Assembly: GCA_029449245.1 (NCBI GenBank)
Contig: JANATF010000008.1
Location: 310,001-374,000 of the forward strand
Length of the DNA: 64,000 nucleotides
Direction: 5' to 3'
From: Mortierella alpina
Lineage: Eukaryota; Mortierellomycota; Mortierellomycetes; Mortierellales; Mortierellaceae
Part shown: one piece after another, positions 34,685 to 44,009 of the stretch
How positions within the stretch are numbered: the first letter of the stretch is position 1
How the letters are laid out: every line of letters begins with the position of its first letter
Notes under the pieces: generated by a model
What the model saw: only the letters and a program-made list of their open reading frames with translations
What the model was told of the DNA's origin: nothing
Database searches by the model: none
Translations under genes and position numbers: made by a program

Positions 34685-35820
34685 GGTTCAATGGCTGCTG
34701 ATGGTGACGGTTCAAGGCGAGCACGCTTTTTTTTGCTCTTTTTCTTGATTGGGTGATGAGTAGACGTGCACGGGTCCGACTTTTGACCATGCGTTCGGCT
34801 CTGGTGTTGTCCTCGAGAGATACTACTGTTTTGGGCCAAGTCGATGGTTGATGGGCCTTAGACTCTTTTTTTCTGCGGTGCAGTTTGCAGACGGTGTTGT
34901 TGACCACGGAAATAAGGGGGTTGGGGTTTCCTTTCCTGCCTTGGTCGAAGGGTGGTTGTGTCTATTGAACGAAAAAGGTCAAGCAAAGGTGGAAAAAGAT
35001 GCAGTCAGCAGCGGGAGTCAACGAATAAAGTGCGCCTGCAGGGAAGGTTGCATCCACACCAAGTCTCAGGTAAAAAGTGAGCCAGAAGTGAGCGAAAGGA
35101 GCGACGCACACATACACCCATGCACCACATCAATGGTGCACAGGAGACAAAAGTGTGGAATCGCATTGCCGCTAGCAACGCGCCTTGAACGACAGTGCTC
35201 TGTCCAAAGTGTATGCACGCATAAATACACTCACATACAGACACGGACAGCACATGCACGGTGTCTACTAAGGTGCCGCCTTGTCGTCAACGCCTTCAAG
35301 AGGAGCTGCGGCCAGAATAAAGACGAATGAAAGAGAGCAGAGGTAGGGTGTTGACTTACATGGTGCACGAGGAATGAAGAGTGAGCAGGTGAACAGGAAG
35401 TGAGAAGTTACTTCGACCGGGATAGTGCAATATCCGCTTGAATTACGTCACCGAAGAGTTTGTAGTTCGCACGCCATCGCACATGTAACCACACTATGGA
35501 TGACTGACAATCTACTGTGGACCTAATCAAATCGGCAGCGCTTCCTGGCACTGGTTGCTGCGACTCCTCCTCCTCCTCCTCCTCCTTCTGCTCCTCCTGC
35601 TGCTCCTCCACCGTTACCACGACCAAAAAACACCCGGACTGCAGTCGATTACGGGGAGACAGCAAGGAATGAAGACTGACGTTGAAGGTTACTCACCAAG
35701 AAAACTCGGCTAGAACAAGCTGGATCTCGTCGCCAGAGACAGTATCCCAGAAATACGCAGTGTTCACAGTAGTGTTCTAGTATTAGCAAATATTTCAAAT
35801 ACATTCGCGAAAACTAAAAA
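34685..35820. other. intergenic region
   Basis: No gene seen. Contains a CTC/CTG trinucleotide-rich stretch near 35565-35612. Ends at the start of the repeat island. Confidence 0.5.
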
Positions 35821-35822
35821 CT

Positions 35823-38230
35823 ATAAAATAGGCACTGGTCCACTGCTTGGCCTGCATATGAGCCATATCTATCATACCGCCACCTTGGCCGATCAGGGCT
35901 TGTTGTTGAAGTTGCTCGCCAACTAGTGACGTAATGGTCCTGATGCGGTGCGGTCGGTATGGTGGGCTTGTTCAGAGCGGGCTCGTCCGTCCGAGCTGCT
36001 TGAATTGCAATTATCAAAGTCCGTCGTCCTCCACAGGAGGTCAGATCCTATCAGAGAACCCTGGGAGCCGCAATGGCTCTCAATGCCTACCGGGTACCCT
36101 GGGTAGCAGTGCCAGGCACTCAGCGTGATCCGTGAGGACTCTATGGTGCGCTCCATGGTGTTTCTGCAGCATTATATGTCATTTTGCACAGCTCGCAAAC
36201 CTAAAAAATGCACTGGCCCACTGTGCCTGAGATCCCAGGTGCACTTGCATATTTGCATATGGGCCATAGCATCCCTATGGCGCCTCTTATTGGCCGATTA
36301 GGGTCGGATCTTGCAGATGCTCGTCGACTAGTGCCGAAATGCGTATAATGCGTATAATGCGATACTGCCGGTGCGGTGGGCTTGTCCAGAGTGAGCTCGA
36401 TCGTCCGAGCTGATTGAATTGCAATTATAACCAATTTCAAGAATCGGCAACATTCGCCATGGCAAAGGGCCCCACTTGCCTTTGCTGGAATGATCGATTC
36501 CGCAACTCAGATGGTGAAGATGAGTAAACTAAGAAAACACTGCCGGGCGTGATGCAACACACTTCCAGGGCTCGAGAAAAGTAGATGGAATGACCAAAAG
36601 CCGCTTTAGAAAAGTCGCACTCCAAATCTGTGGTCATACGATAACGATCAGAACGAGAGAGAGAGCCCTGGATACCTGGTACCCTTGATAGCGGCGCTGG
36701 GCACTCAAAGCGATCTGATAGGACTCTGTGGCGCGCTGCATGGTGATTATACAGCATTATATGTAGTTTGCACACGCCCAAACCTAAATATACAGCACTG
36801 GCCCACTGTACCTGAGATCCCAGGTGCACTTGCATATTTGCATATGGGCCATAGCATCCCTATGGCGCCTCTTATTGGCCGATCAGGGTCGGATCTTGCA
36901 GATGCTCGTCGACTAGTGCCGAAATGCGTATAATGCTTATAATGCGATACTGCCAGTACGGTGGGCTTGTACAGAGTGAGCTCGATCGTCCGAGCTGCTT
37001 GAATTGCAATTATAACCAATTTCAAGAATCGGCAACATTCACCATGGCAAAGGGCCCCGCTTGCCTTTGCCGAAGTGGTCGATTCCGCAACTCAGATGGT
37101 GAAGATTAGTAATACAAGAAAACATTGCCTGGTGTGATGTAGCACACTCCCAGGGCTCTAAAAACGTGGATGGAATGATCGGGCGCCAAAAACCTGTATT
37201 AAAAAAGTCGCCTTTAAAGCTGAAGCCATATGCTCAGCATACAAGCGTACAATCTGCTTCGTGTGCCACTTTTTGTATATTCGACTTTGGTCTCATGGAG
37301 TATTGGCGCCTGATCATTACATCGACTTTTCTAGAGCCACGAGAGTGTGCTACATCACGCCAGGCACTGCTTTCTTGTATTACTAATCATCACCATCTGA
37401 GTTGCGGAATCGACCACTTCGGCAAAGGCAAGCGGGGCCCTTTGCCATGGTGAATGTTGCCGATTCTTGAAATTGGTTATAATTGCAATTCAAGCAGCTC
37501 GGACGATCGAGCTCACTCTGTACAAGCCCACCGTACTGGCAGTATCGCATTATAAGCATTATACGCATTTCGGCACTAGTCGACGAGCATCTGCAAGATC
37601 CGACCCTGATCGGCCAATAAGAGGCGCCATAGGGATGCTATGGCCCATATGCAAATATGCAAGTGCACCTGGGATCTCAGGCACAGTGGGCCAGTGCATT
37701 TTTTAGGTTTGCGAGCTGTGCAAAATGACATATAATGCTGCAGAAACACCATGGAGCGCACCATAGAGTCCTCACGGATCACGCTGAGTGCCTGGCACTG
37801 CTACCCAGGGTACCCGGTAGCCAATGAGGGCCATTGCAGCTCCCAGGGCTCTCTGATAGGATCTGACCTCCTTTGAAGGACGACTTTGATAATGCATGTA
37901 TTTTCGACGCCTGATCATTCCATCCGCTTTTCTAGAGCCCTGGGAGTGTCCTACATAACGCCAGGCAGTGTTTTCTTGGTTTACTCATCTTCACCATCTG
38001 AGTTGCGGAATCAACCATTCTAGCAAAGGCAAGCGGGGCCCTTTGCCATGGTGAATGTTGCCGATTCTTGAAATTGGTTATAATTGCAATTCAAGCAGCT
38101 CGGACGATCGAGCTCACTCTGGACAAGCCCACCGCACCGGCAGTATCGCATTATAATCACTTCGGCTCTAGTCGACGAGCGTCTGCAAGAAGTCAGCCCA
38201 AATCGGCCAATGAAGAGCGTGTGGTCGTAC
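35823..38230. repeat. nested inverted-repeat island (about 585-bp units)
   Basis: A non-coding island built from one family of repeat. On the left, direct copies lie at about 36012-36650 and 36650-37245, offset by 585 bp (GATCCCAGGTGCACTTGCAT at 36231 and 36816), preceded by a partial copy from 35823. On the right, about 37250-37893 and 37893-38230 carry the same units in inverted orientation. The centre of symmetry is near 37247, where TGATCGGGCGCCAA and TTGGCGCCTGATCA face each other. Each unit contains a near-palindromic AT-rich core (CTTGAATTGCAATTATAACC and its continuation). No transposase frame and no clear target-site duplication are visible. Probably a non-autonomous (MITE-like) element family that inserted and rearranged. 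Confidence 0.85.
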
Positions 38231-38349
38231 GACAGATATGGCGCATATGAGGGCGAGTACGACTACAATTTTATTCGGTGGCTTCCTGCAAGCGGTGAGC
38301 GTATGAGTTATGAGCACCTTCAAATCTGGACGACTATCCATCACTCTTC

Positions 38350-39203
38350 ATGCTCGACCATGCAGGAACTTTCCACAGGTACTTTGAACCGCATTTTACA
38401 ATCATCTGTCTCTTGCAATCAAGGTCCAGCAGGAGCGCAGATGCTAATGACATTCCCTGCCCCACAAAAGCAACAGACGTGCACGATTTGTTCTCACGCA
38501 TTCTAGGCTACCCGCAAACCAATGTCGACGAGGCTGTCACCACCTTCGTCCATGAGTTTGAGGTAAGGGAATGTGGTATCTTGCAACGCACTTTATACGA
38601 GTAACGGTTAAACACCACAGTCGACCAACCCCCTGCTTCGTTGCTGTGTGTTGTCTTCTCTAGACGAGGCGCCCGTTGCTACCTGGGGACAGAAGTTCGC
38701 CTCTTTCGACTCTTCAGGAAACGCCCTCGCAATTAAGCATAGCCAAGAAAGCACTCGAATCAGGACTTGAAAACACCAGTGCAAAAGGTGAGCGCGGAGC
38801 AATCTTAGAGAGAGCACCGTCGCCCACGCATGAATGTTCAGGCTCGTGAGGCTTTCCGCGATCCATTCTCAATGACGATACAACTATACAACCTGATAGC
38901 CCGGAGAACCCTTGAGAAACTGCAGGAGTTACAGCGAGATCTCGCGGAGGACTCGCAAGTAAGTTGACAGGAACGACCTTTCTGTAGCTTATCTTTGACG
39001 ATCGCCTGTTAGCTCACTATTCTCTTTCGACTGGCTGATAGGCACGAGTGGAAGCCACAAACCCAACCCGACAGGCGAAAGAGGCGTTTCAAAAGGATAT
39101 TGACGAAGCCAGAGAGGCGTTCGATCAAGAAATGGCGTTGCGGCACGCGGATGTCGTGAAGCAATACGTCGGCGTGTTTGTCCAACAGATCGACCATTAC
39201 TGA
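38350..39203 (+). pseudogene. helical-protein gene, possibly broken, family unknown
   Basis: Coding-like exons with good splice sites but no continuous model. Segment A (to 38562, ends at a GTAAGG donor) includes HDLFSRILGYPQTNVDEAVT. Segment B (about 38664-38789) reads either TPSQLSIAKKALESGLENTS or, one frame over, EAPVATWGQKFASFDSSGNA; neither joins cleanly to both neighbours. Segments C and D (38830-38958, then 39042-39203) join well and encode AREAFRDPFSMTIQLYNL, then KEAFQKDIDEAREAFDQEM and a terminal YVGVFVQQIDHY: long amphipathic helices, like the end of a BAR-type domain, though that is only a resemblance. The 5' end abuts the repeat island. A frameshift in segment B or a missed exon are both possible. 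Confidence 0.35.
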
Positions 39204-39337
39204 GAAGGCAGGATTCTGGCCCTATACCCCCATCTACAAGCCTTTCTTCTCCTAAAGTCCAAACCGGAGGGGCACTGAAGCTGGGTTATCCTATGCTGAA
39301 TTTTATTGGATGTGGTGTATTTCCTTACGCTCCCACG

Positions 39338-39896
39338 TTAATGGACGCCTGGACCGTTGCTCTTGCTCTTCTTCTTGAGTTCCTCCTCCTTCAACTTCTG
39401 CTCCCTCTGTAGTTTGGCATGGTCGACCCTACCCTCTGCCAGATCATTGAGGTACTGGATCTTCAACTTGTCCATATCCGATTGTGTTGTCCTGAGCATT
39501 GTCCATGTGTCGCGTTGATTTGATCGTAGACGGTTTATTAGTTTTGAATACATCGACTTGACTTTGCTTTGCGTAAAAAAAATGATTTGTAGCTCAAAAC
39601 GATATACCTACAGGGCCATTAAACACTGGTTCATTGCCTTGTGTTGTTTCCTGCAACCCCAGAGAACTGAGAACAGCTTTCCTTGTGTGCATTCGACAAA
39701 TTCTGTTGAGAGTATAGAGCCAGGTGAGTACTGGATGTCGCAGAGAGCCAACGCTGCAGCTCGTTTGCTCGATTCAATGAATTGCAGTGCATGGGTGCCT
39801 TGGTGTACCTTTGACCACAGGGTCGCATTCCTTGAGGGCATTGGCCTTCAGTGTCTTGAAGAGGTACTCTTCTTCTGCTCTAGTCAGGATGTGCAT
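39338..39896 (-). CDS. CMC1: Cmc1-like mitochondrial twin-CX9C protein
   Basis: Small intermembrane-space protein of the Cmc1 family, which in yeast helps cytochrome c oxidase assembly (Cox1 maturation, copper handling). Exons 39896-39809, 39702-39612 and 39491-39338 join in frame to 110 residues, essentially the length of yeast Cmc1. The twin CX9C motif spans exons 1-2: CDPVVKEFVEC and, after GKLFSVLWG, CRKQHKAMNQC. The N-terminus (MHILTRAEEEYLFKTLKANA) and helical C-terminus (KIQYLNDLAEGRVDHAKLQ, then a Lys/Glu-rich tail) fit the coiled-coil-helix-coiled-coil-helix fold. The ATG at 39896 is chosen because it directly precedes the conserved helix; an in-frame ATG further upstream would add an unrelated Ser/Arg-rich extension. 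Start codons of this gene and of the NmrA-like gene are 338 bp apart, divergent. Confidence 0.9.
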
Positions 39897-40233
39897 GGTT
39901 CTATGGGATCTGGTGCTGTGAGTCTGGAAGAGCGATGGGATCGAATCTCGCGCAGCCCTGACGGAGTGTGCTGGGCTGGATCGGCTGTGGCTTTGCACCT
40001 GGACAGACACGATGACAGGATGATGGGACGCGTCGAGCCTGATATATTATTTGCTACAGGCATCAGCGTCCGAGACCGGCTGACTCTCTCGCTCGCTCTT
40101 CTCTTGCTCTCCTCTCGCTCCTTCCGTTTTCACCTCTGTCTTCTGTTCTTGTCAAGCACCTTTGCCGTCTGCTGCCTCACATCCACTTTCACAGCAACAC
40201 CCACTCCTAACACCACATATCATCATCTCAGCC

Positions 40234-41292
40234 ATGTCGTCTCAAACTCCCGCTGCCGCCACTGAACAGCGTGTGGCCATCACCAACGTCGACTCCTGGC
40301 TTGGCTACTGCGCTGCCTGCTGTCTCTCCCAGGAGCTTGAAAAGTGCTGCAAAGACGTCACCCTGGTCTGTCTCGCCCGCAGCACCGACCTCCTCGACAA
40401 GCTCAAGGGTCGCAAGAACGTGCACATCGTCAAGGTCGACTACCAAGACACGAACCACCTCGAAAAGGCTCTCCAGGGCGTCTGCTGCACGATCCTGATC
40501 CCCGAGATGGATGAGCATCGCGCTGAGCTTGGCAAGAATGTCCTTGACGCCATGAACAGGCAAGGTATCAAGTCCTGCTTGATGATCTCGTGCGACGGAG
40601 CTTCCGAGGATTGTAACCTCAAGTCGATCGAGTCCTTCTGCAAGCTCGAGAAAGAGGTCGAAAAAAGCTGCTCTTCCTGCTACCTGATCCTGCGCAAGGG
40701 CTTCCTCAACCAGTGCTTCTTCTTCTGGTCCTGTGTCGTCAGAGAAAAGGCCGAGTTCCCTCTGACGACCGAGAAAGACAGCAAGATGGCTCCGCTCGAT
40801 GCCCATGACCTTGTCTGCGCCATCAGTTCTATCGTTGTTAAAAAGTGCCAGGAAAACGACCACGAGGCTGATGGGTTCGGTCCTCACAAGAACAAGACCT
40901 ACACCCTCACCGGCCCGAATGAACTCACGCCTGAGCATCTCGTCCGCGAGCTGAGTGAGGCCACCGGAAAGGAGATCACGCTTAAGCACGTCGAGCGAGA
41001 CGAGCTCAAAAAGTATCTCGAGTCGCTGATGCACCGTCCGCTCCTGCCCCTGAATATCTCCGAGGATGCTCCAGCTTCTACTGGTGGCGGTGACCATGGC
41101 CATAACGACCACGAGCACTATCCTACGAACAAGGCTATGATCGAGTTGCTCTTGGATGAACTGGAGATGATCAAGAGAGGCAAGGCGGGCTTTGCCTCAA
41201 ACGATCTGGAAAAGATTCTGGGTCATCAAGGCAAGTCCATCCGAGACTTTTTGCATAAGGAAAAGGACGCTTTCACGCCCAAGCGCGATTAG
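40234..41292 (+). CDS. NmrA-like NAD(P)-binding protein, 352 aa
   Basis: Atypical short-chain reductase-like protein of the NmrA/isoflavone-reductase type, either a redox-sensing regulator or an oxidoreductase. Intronless, 352 residues. The Rossmann start is degenerate: QRVAITNVDSWLGYCAACCL in place of a GxxGxxG loop. Later pieces fit the fold: VTLVCLARS at the end of beta-2, NVHIVKVDYQDTNHLEKALQ, the TILIPEMDEH strand, SCLMISCDGASED, SCYLILRKGFLNQC, and the substrate-domain LTGPNELTPEHLVRELSEAT. Unusual features are many Cys residues (CAACCL, KCCKD, VCCT, CSSC) and a Gly/His loop (GGGDHGHNDHEHY) near residue 290, suggesting metal binding or redox sensing; this is inference. The ATG at 40234 follows a pyrimidine-rich promoter; in-frame ATGs upstream are unlikely starts. 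Confidence 0.8.
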   Translation: MSSQTPAAATEQRVAITNVDSWLGYCAACCLSQELEKCCKDVTLVCLARSTDLLDKLKGRKNVHIVKVDYQDTNHLEKALQGVCCTILIPEMDEHRAELGKNVLDAMNRQGIKSCLMISCDGASEDCNLKSIESFCKLEKEVEKSCSSCYLILRKGFLNQCFFFWSCVVREKAEFPLTTEKDSKMAPLDAHDLVCAISSIVVKKCQENDHEADGFGPHKNKTYTLTGPNELTPEHLVRELSEATGKEITLKHVERDELKKYLESLMHRPLLPLNISEDAPASTGGGDHGHNDHEHYPTNKAMIELLLDELEMIKRGKAGFASNDLEKILGHQGKSIRDFLHKEKDAFTPKRD

Positions 41293-42684
41293 AGCCTGGT
41301 AGAGGGGCATGGCCACAACCCCTTCTTCGCATTTGTTTCTGCAAACGCACAACCATTATGTTTCAATACAGGCCTTCCTTCACAGTCGCGTATCTTCCGT
41401 GTCCTAGGTTGCTAGTGGTGGCCTACACTAGAGCATTCTGATTGTCCAGATGGTGTCTTGTCTCCACTTTATTTGTTCATTCTCTGTGTCCCAAGTTCCA
41501 TCTGTCCTGGCACTGGAGCTCGGCTAGGTGAGTCCGATAGTTCCGTGCGGCATTATAGTACGATACTGGAGTACTGGAGCACCTTGTGGGTTCTTGCTGT
41601 GAAAGTGGGGTGAACGGAATGAGGACGACTGTGGGGGTGCTGCTTGCGGGGTGGAGACAAGTGCCAGGGTAGCCATCGACCCCAGGAAGTATGTACCAAC
41701 AGCAGAGTGTACCAGGCGAATGCTACGTTTTCCTCCGAGTGAGCAATTCTATTTCACTCGCTCTTACCGTCCCTGTGTGATTCGATCGAAAAAAAAGGTT
41801 TACCCCCACACACAGGCACACAGGCACGCAGAAAACACAAACAAAAACTTACAAAAGGAAATGCGGGGAACGGAGGGGGGGAGTGATCACAAACACACAG
41901 GAACACTTTTTTATCTCGTCGCCTAACAGTGAACATATGCATGCACTGTGGACACATGCTCATACGGCAATAGATCATAATGCGGGGACTGAGAAGTGTG
42001 GTTTTACTTTGCTTTGTATTGAGCAATTGTTTCTGGATTGCATAACATCGTTACCCTCGCACCGGTCAAAAAAGATCTCCACCTCCCATCGTCCATCGTG
42101 AGAAGAAAAAAAAGAGGAGCGCTTCAAAACGAGAAAAGAGTAAAGTGGAAAGCAGGGTCGAGAGAAAAGGGAATGAAATCTGAAAACGGTACGAACAGAC
42201 ACAAGGAAGGGCGCAGACACATGCTGACCCACGGATACTCATACCCAGTACCAAAATGCGGCTCTCTTATCCACACTCCGATTCTCTGGCTCAATTCGGC
42301 CAGTCCGGTTCCTGAGCATCTGAAAATCGCACTCCATTTCCTTCTTTGCTGTACAGTTCAATTGTTACCAGCCAGGATGGATGAGTGTAAAAGACCAATA
42401 TGCACATTGTTTCAAGTGAGAAAGAGAGCATTGCTATTATTGAGATATGTTACAAGTAGCTATCTATTGTTGGCAGGGGTTGTAAATGGTAATAGTGTTG
42501 GCAGTATTGTGGCAGGAGGATGGCAGCAGAAAAGTAAGGGAAAAAAAAGCGAAAGAGAAAAGAGTATGGATCTATGTACAAGTTTCGGATCTATGACACA
42601 TGGGCCGTGTGGTATTGTGTGTGGTATCCCACGGGCCAAAGGGTCAGCCAAGTCCCTTGTGGGGGAGAGAGGAGGCAAGATGTT
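41293..42684. other. convergent intergenic region
   Basis: Between the 3' ends of the NmrA-like and zinc-finger genes. Several short open frames, none with motifs or splice continuity. The length suggests a long 3' UTR for the zinc-finger gene, but no polyadenylation site is certain. Confidence 0.45.
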
Positions 42685-43644
42685 TTAGATGAACAAGGAG
42701 CTCATGATCGCCGAGATGGGAGGCAGTGTCACGCCCTGAGAAGGGCGGAACGGTGCCAAAACTGGAGGCGGCAACATGGTTGTCATCATCTTGGGGCTAC
42801 TGGGTTGGCTAAAGAAGCTGCTGTTCATGTTTTGAAACTGGTACTGGATAGGTGCCTGGTGCTGTTGCTGCTGCGGCTGGAAATGTTCCTGAGCGCCAGA
42901 GTGATAGTGTGGCACAGGAGATGATTCGGGCGTGAAGAGAGGCGACGCTGTGGTGTCCGACTCCGAGTCCGACATGAGTTGTGACACTGGCGAAGTGCTG
43001 CTCGACAGGGAAGGGGTGGGAGAGGGGTGATGGATCATCACCATAGGAGAAAGCTCCTTCTGCTCGTGGCGGCGGGCAACCTGTGGATAAGGCGAAGCGC
43101 GGTTGATCTGCTGGCGGTGCTGCTGCTGTTGCTTAATCGCAGACGTCATGCGAGGCGAGGCTGATGGCGAGGAAGAGGACACTGAAGAAGCGCGGTGCTG
43201 ACTGTTGCTGTCGCTGTCGAAGGCGACCATCACGACTTTCATGAAGGGTTTGATCGAGATATGGCAGGGGGGTGCAGTCGAGCGCTCCTTCTTGGCCTTA
43301 GTCGTAGAATGGATGCGCATGTGTCTGGTCAACTCGTCCGAGCGCGAGAAACGCTTCTGGCAGGTTGCGAAGGAACACTGGTGAGGACGCTCGCCGGTGT
43401 GGGTGCGGATATGACGAGTTTGGTGCTCCAAGCGGTGGAATGACTTGGGGCAGATGTGGCATTTGTAAGGGCGAGGGGCATCCTGCCCACTCCTGGGAGT
43501 GGCGGACGAGGGCTTTTGTTCTTTGGGTGCTGCTGAGGTCGTCATGGTGGTCATCATCATGGTCATAGAGTTCATGTCTGGTGCGATAGAGTGGGTGGAT
43601 GAAAGAGACAGTAGGGAGTCGGCGGCTGCGTGAAGTGAAGACAT
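42685..43644 (-). CDS. Mig1/CreA-type C2H2 zinc-finger repressor
   Basis: Transcription factor with two tandem C2H2 fingers nearly identical in layout to Mig1/CreA, the glucose-repression DNA-binding proteins that recognise GC-box sites with an A/T flank. About 319 residues, no intron. Finger 1: [20 protein letters not shown]; linker RTHTGERPH; finger 2: [20 protein letters not shown]. The RLEHQ and RSDELTR recognition helices match the Mig1/CreA/Egr-like set. The N-terminus is Ser/Met/Thr-rich; the C-terminal half is Ser/Gln/Pro-rich and disordered. Start chosen at 43644; the frame is open for a further 98 codons upstream, but that part is Phe/Leu-rich, low complexity, and overlaps the TATA-like site, so it is probably leader. 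Regulon unknown. Confidence 0.88.
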   Translation of the reverse strand: MSSLHAAADSLLSLSSTHSIAPDMNSMTMMMTTMTTSAAPKEQKPSSATPRSGQDAPRPYKCHICPKSFHRLEHQTRHIRTHTGERPHQCSFATCQKRFSRSDELTRHMRIHSTTKAKKERSTAPPCHISIKPFMKVVMVAFDSDSNSQHRASSVSSSSPSASPRMTSAIKQQQQHRQQINRASPYPQVARRHEQKELSPMVMIHHPSPTPSLSSSTSPVSQLMSDSESDTTASPLFTPESSPVPHYHSGAQEHFQPQQQQHQAPIQYQFQNMNSSFFSQPSSPKMMTTMLPPPVLAPFRPSQGVTLPPISAIMSSLFI

Positions 43645-43848
43645 GAAAAGCTGGGCTGGTCTGGTGGATGGAAAACGAGTGGGTTGGAGGAGTGCGCTTG
43701 AAAGTGGGAGTGGGAGGGGCAGAAGTGGAGCGAGAGGGAGAGAGAGTGGAAGCAGAAAAAAAAAACGAAGTGTAAAGTGAGAAAACAACAGACCAGAAGA
43801 AAAACCGAAAGAAGAAAAAAAAAGACGGCAGCGGGCAGCACGGCGGTC

Positions 43849-43857
43849 TTTATACCG
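43849..43857 (-). promoter_or_regulatory. TATA-like element of the zinc-finger gene
   Basis: Minus strand reads GGTATAAAG about 205 bp upstream of the chosen start at 43644. It supports a leader of roughly 170 nt and the downstream start choice. Confidence 0.5.
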
Positions 43858-44009
43858 CTCGGCCGGCAAGGAGTGGGTATCCATTGTTTTGTATTTCCAT
43901 TTCCAGCCTGCCAGCATGGGACAAAAAAGTGGAGACAAAGAAGGTTAACGACCAGAGGCCGTTGGTCGTCCTTATCTCGAGCTGCCTTACTCAATTGCAG
44001 CCCTGTATT

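Noticed and set aside
36201-38250. Recurring short frame starting MKLVIIAIQAARTIELTL in the repeat island
   Set aside because: It recurs only because the DNA repeat recurs; it has no splice context and copies end at different points.
40228-41118. 296-codon antisense frame opposite the NmrA-like gene
   Set aside because: Mirror of codon bias in the sense gene; Leu/Val/Asp-rich with no motif, and the sense frame has clear fold landmarks.
43645-43938. N-terminal extension of the zinc-finger protein (98 codons)
   Set aside because: Phe/Leu-rich low-complexity sequence overlapping a TATA-like site; fungal Mig1-type proteins do not carry it.
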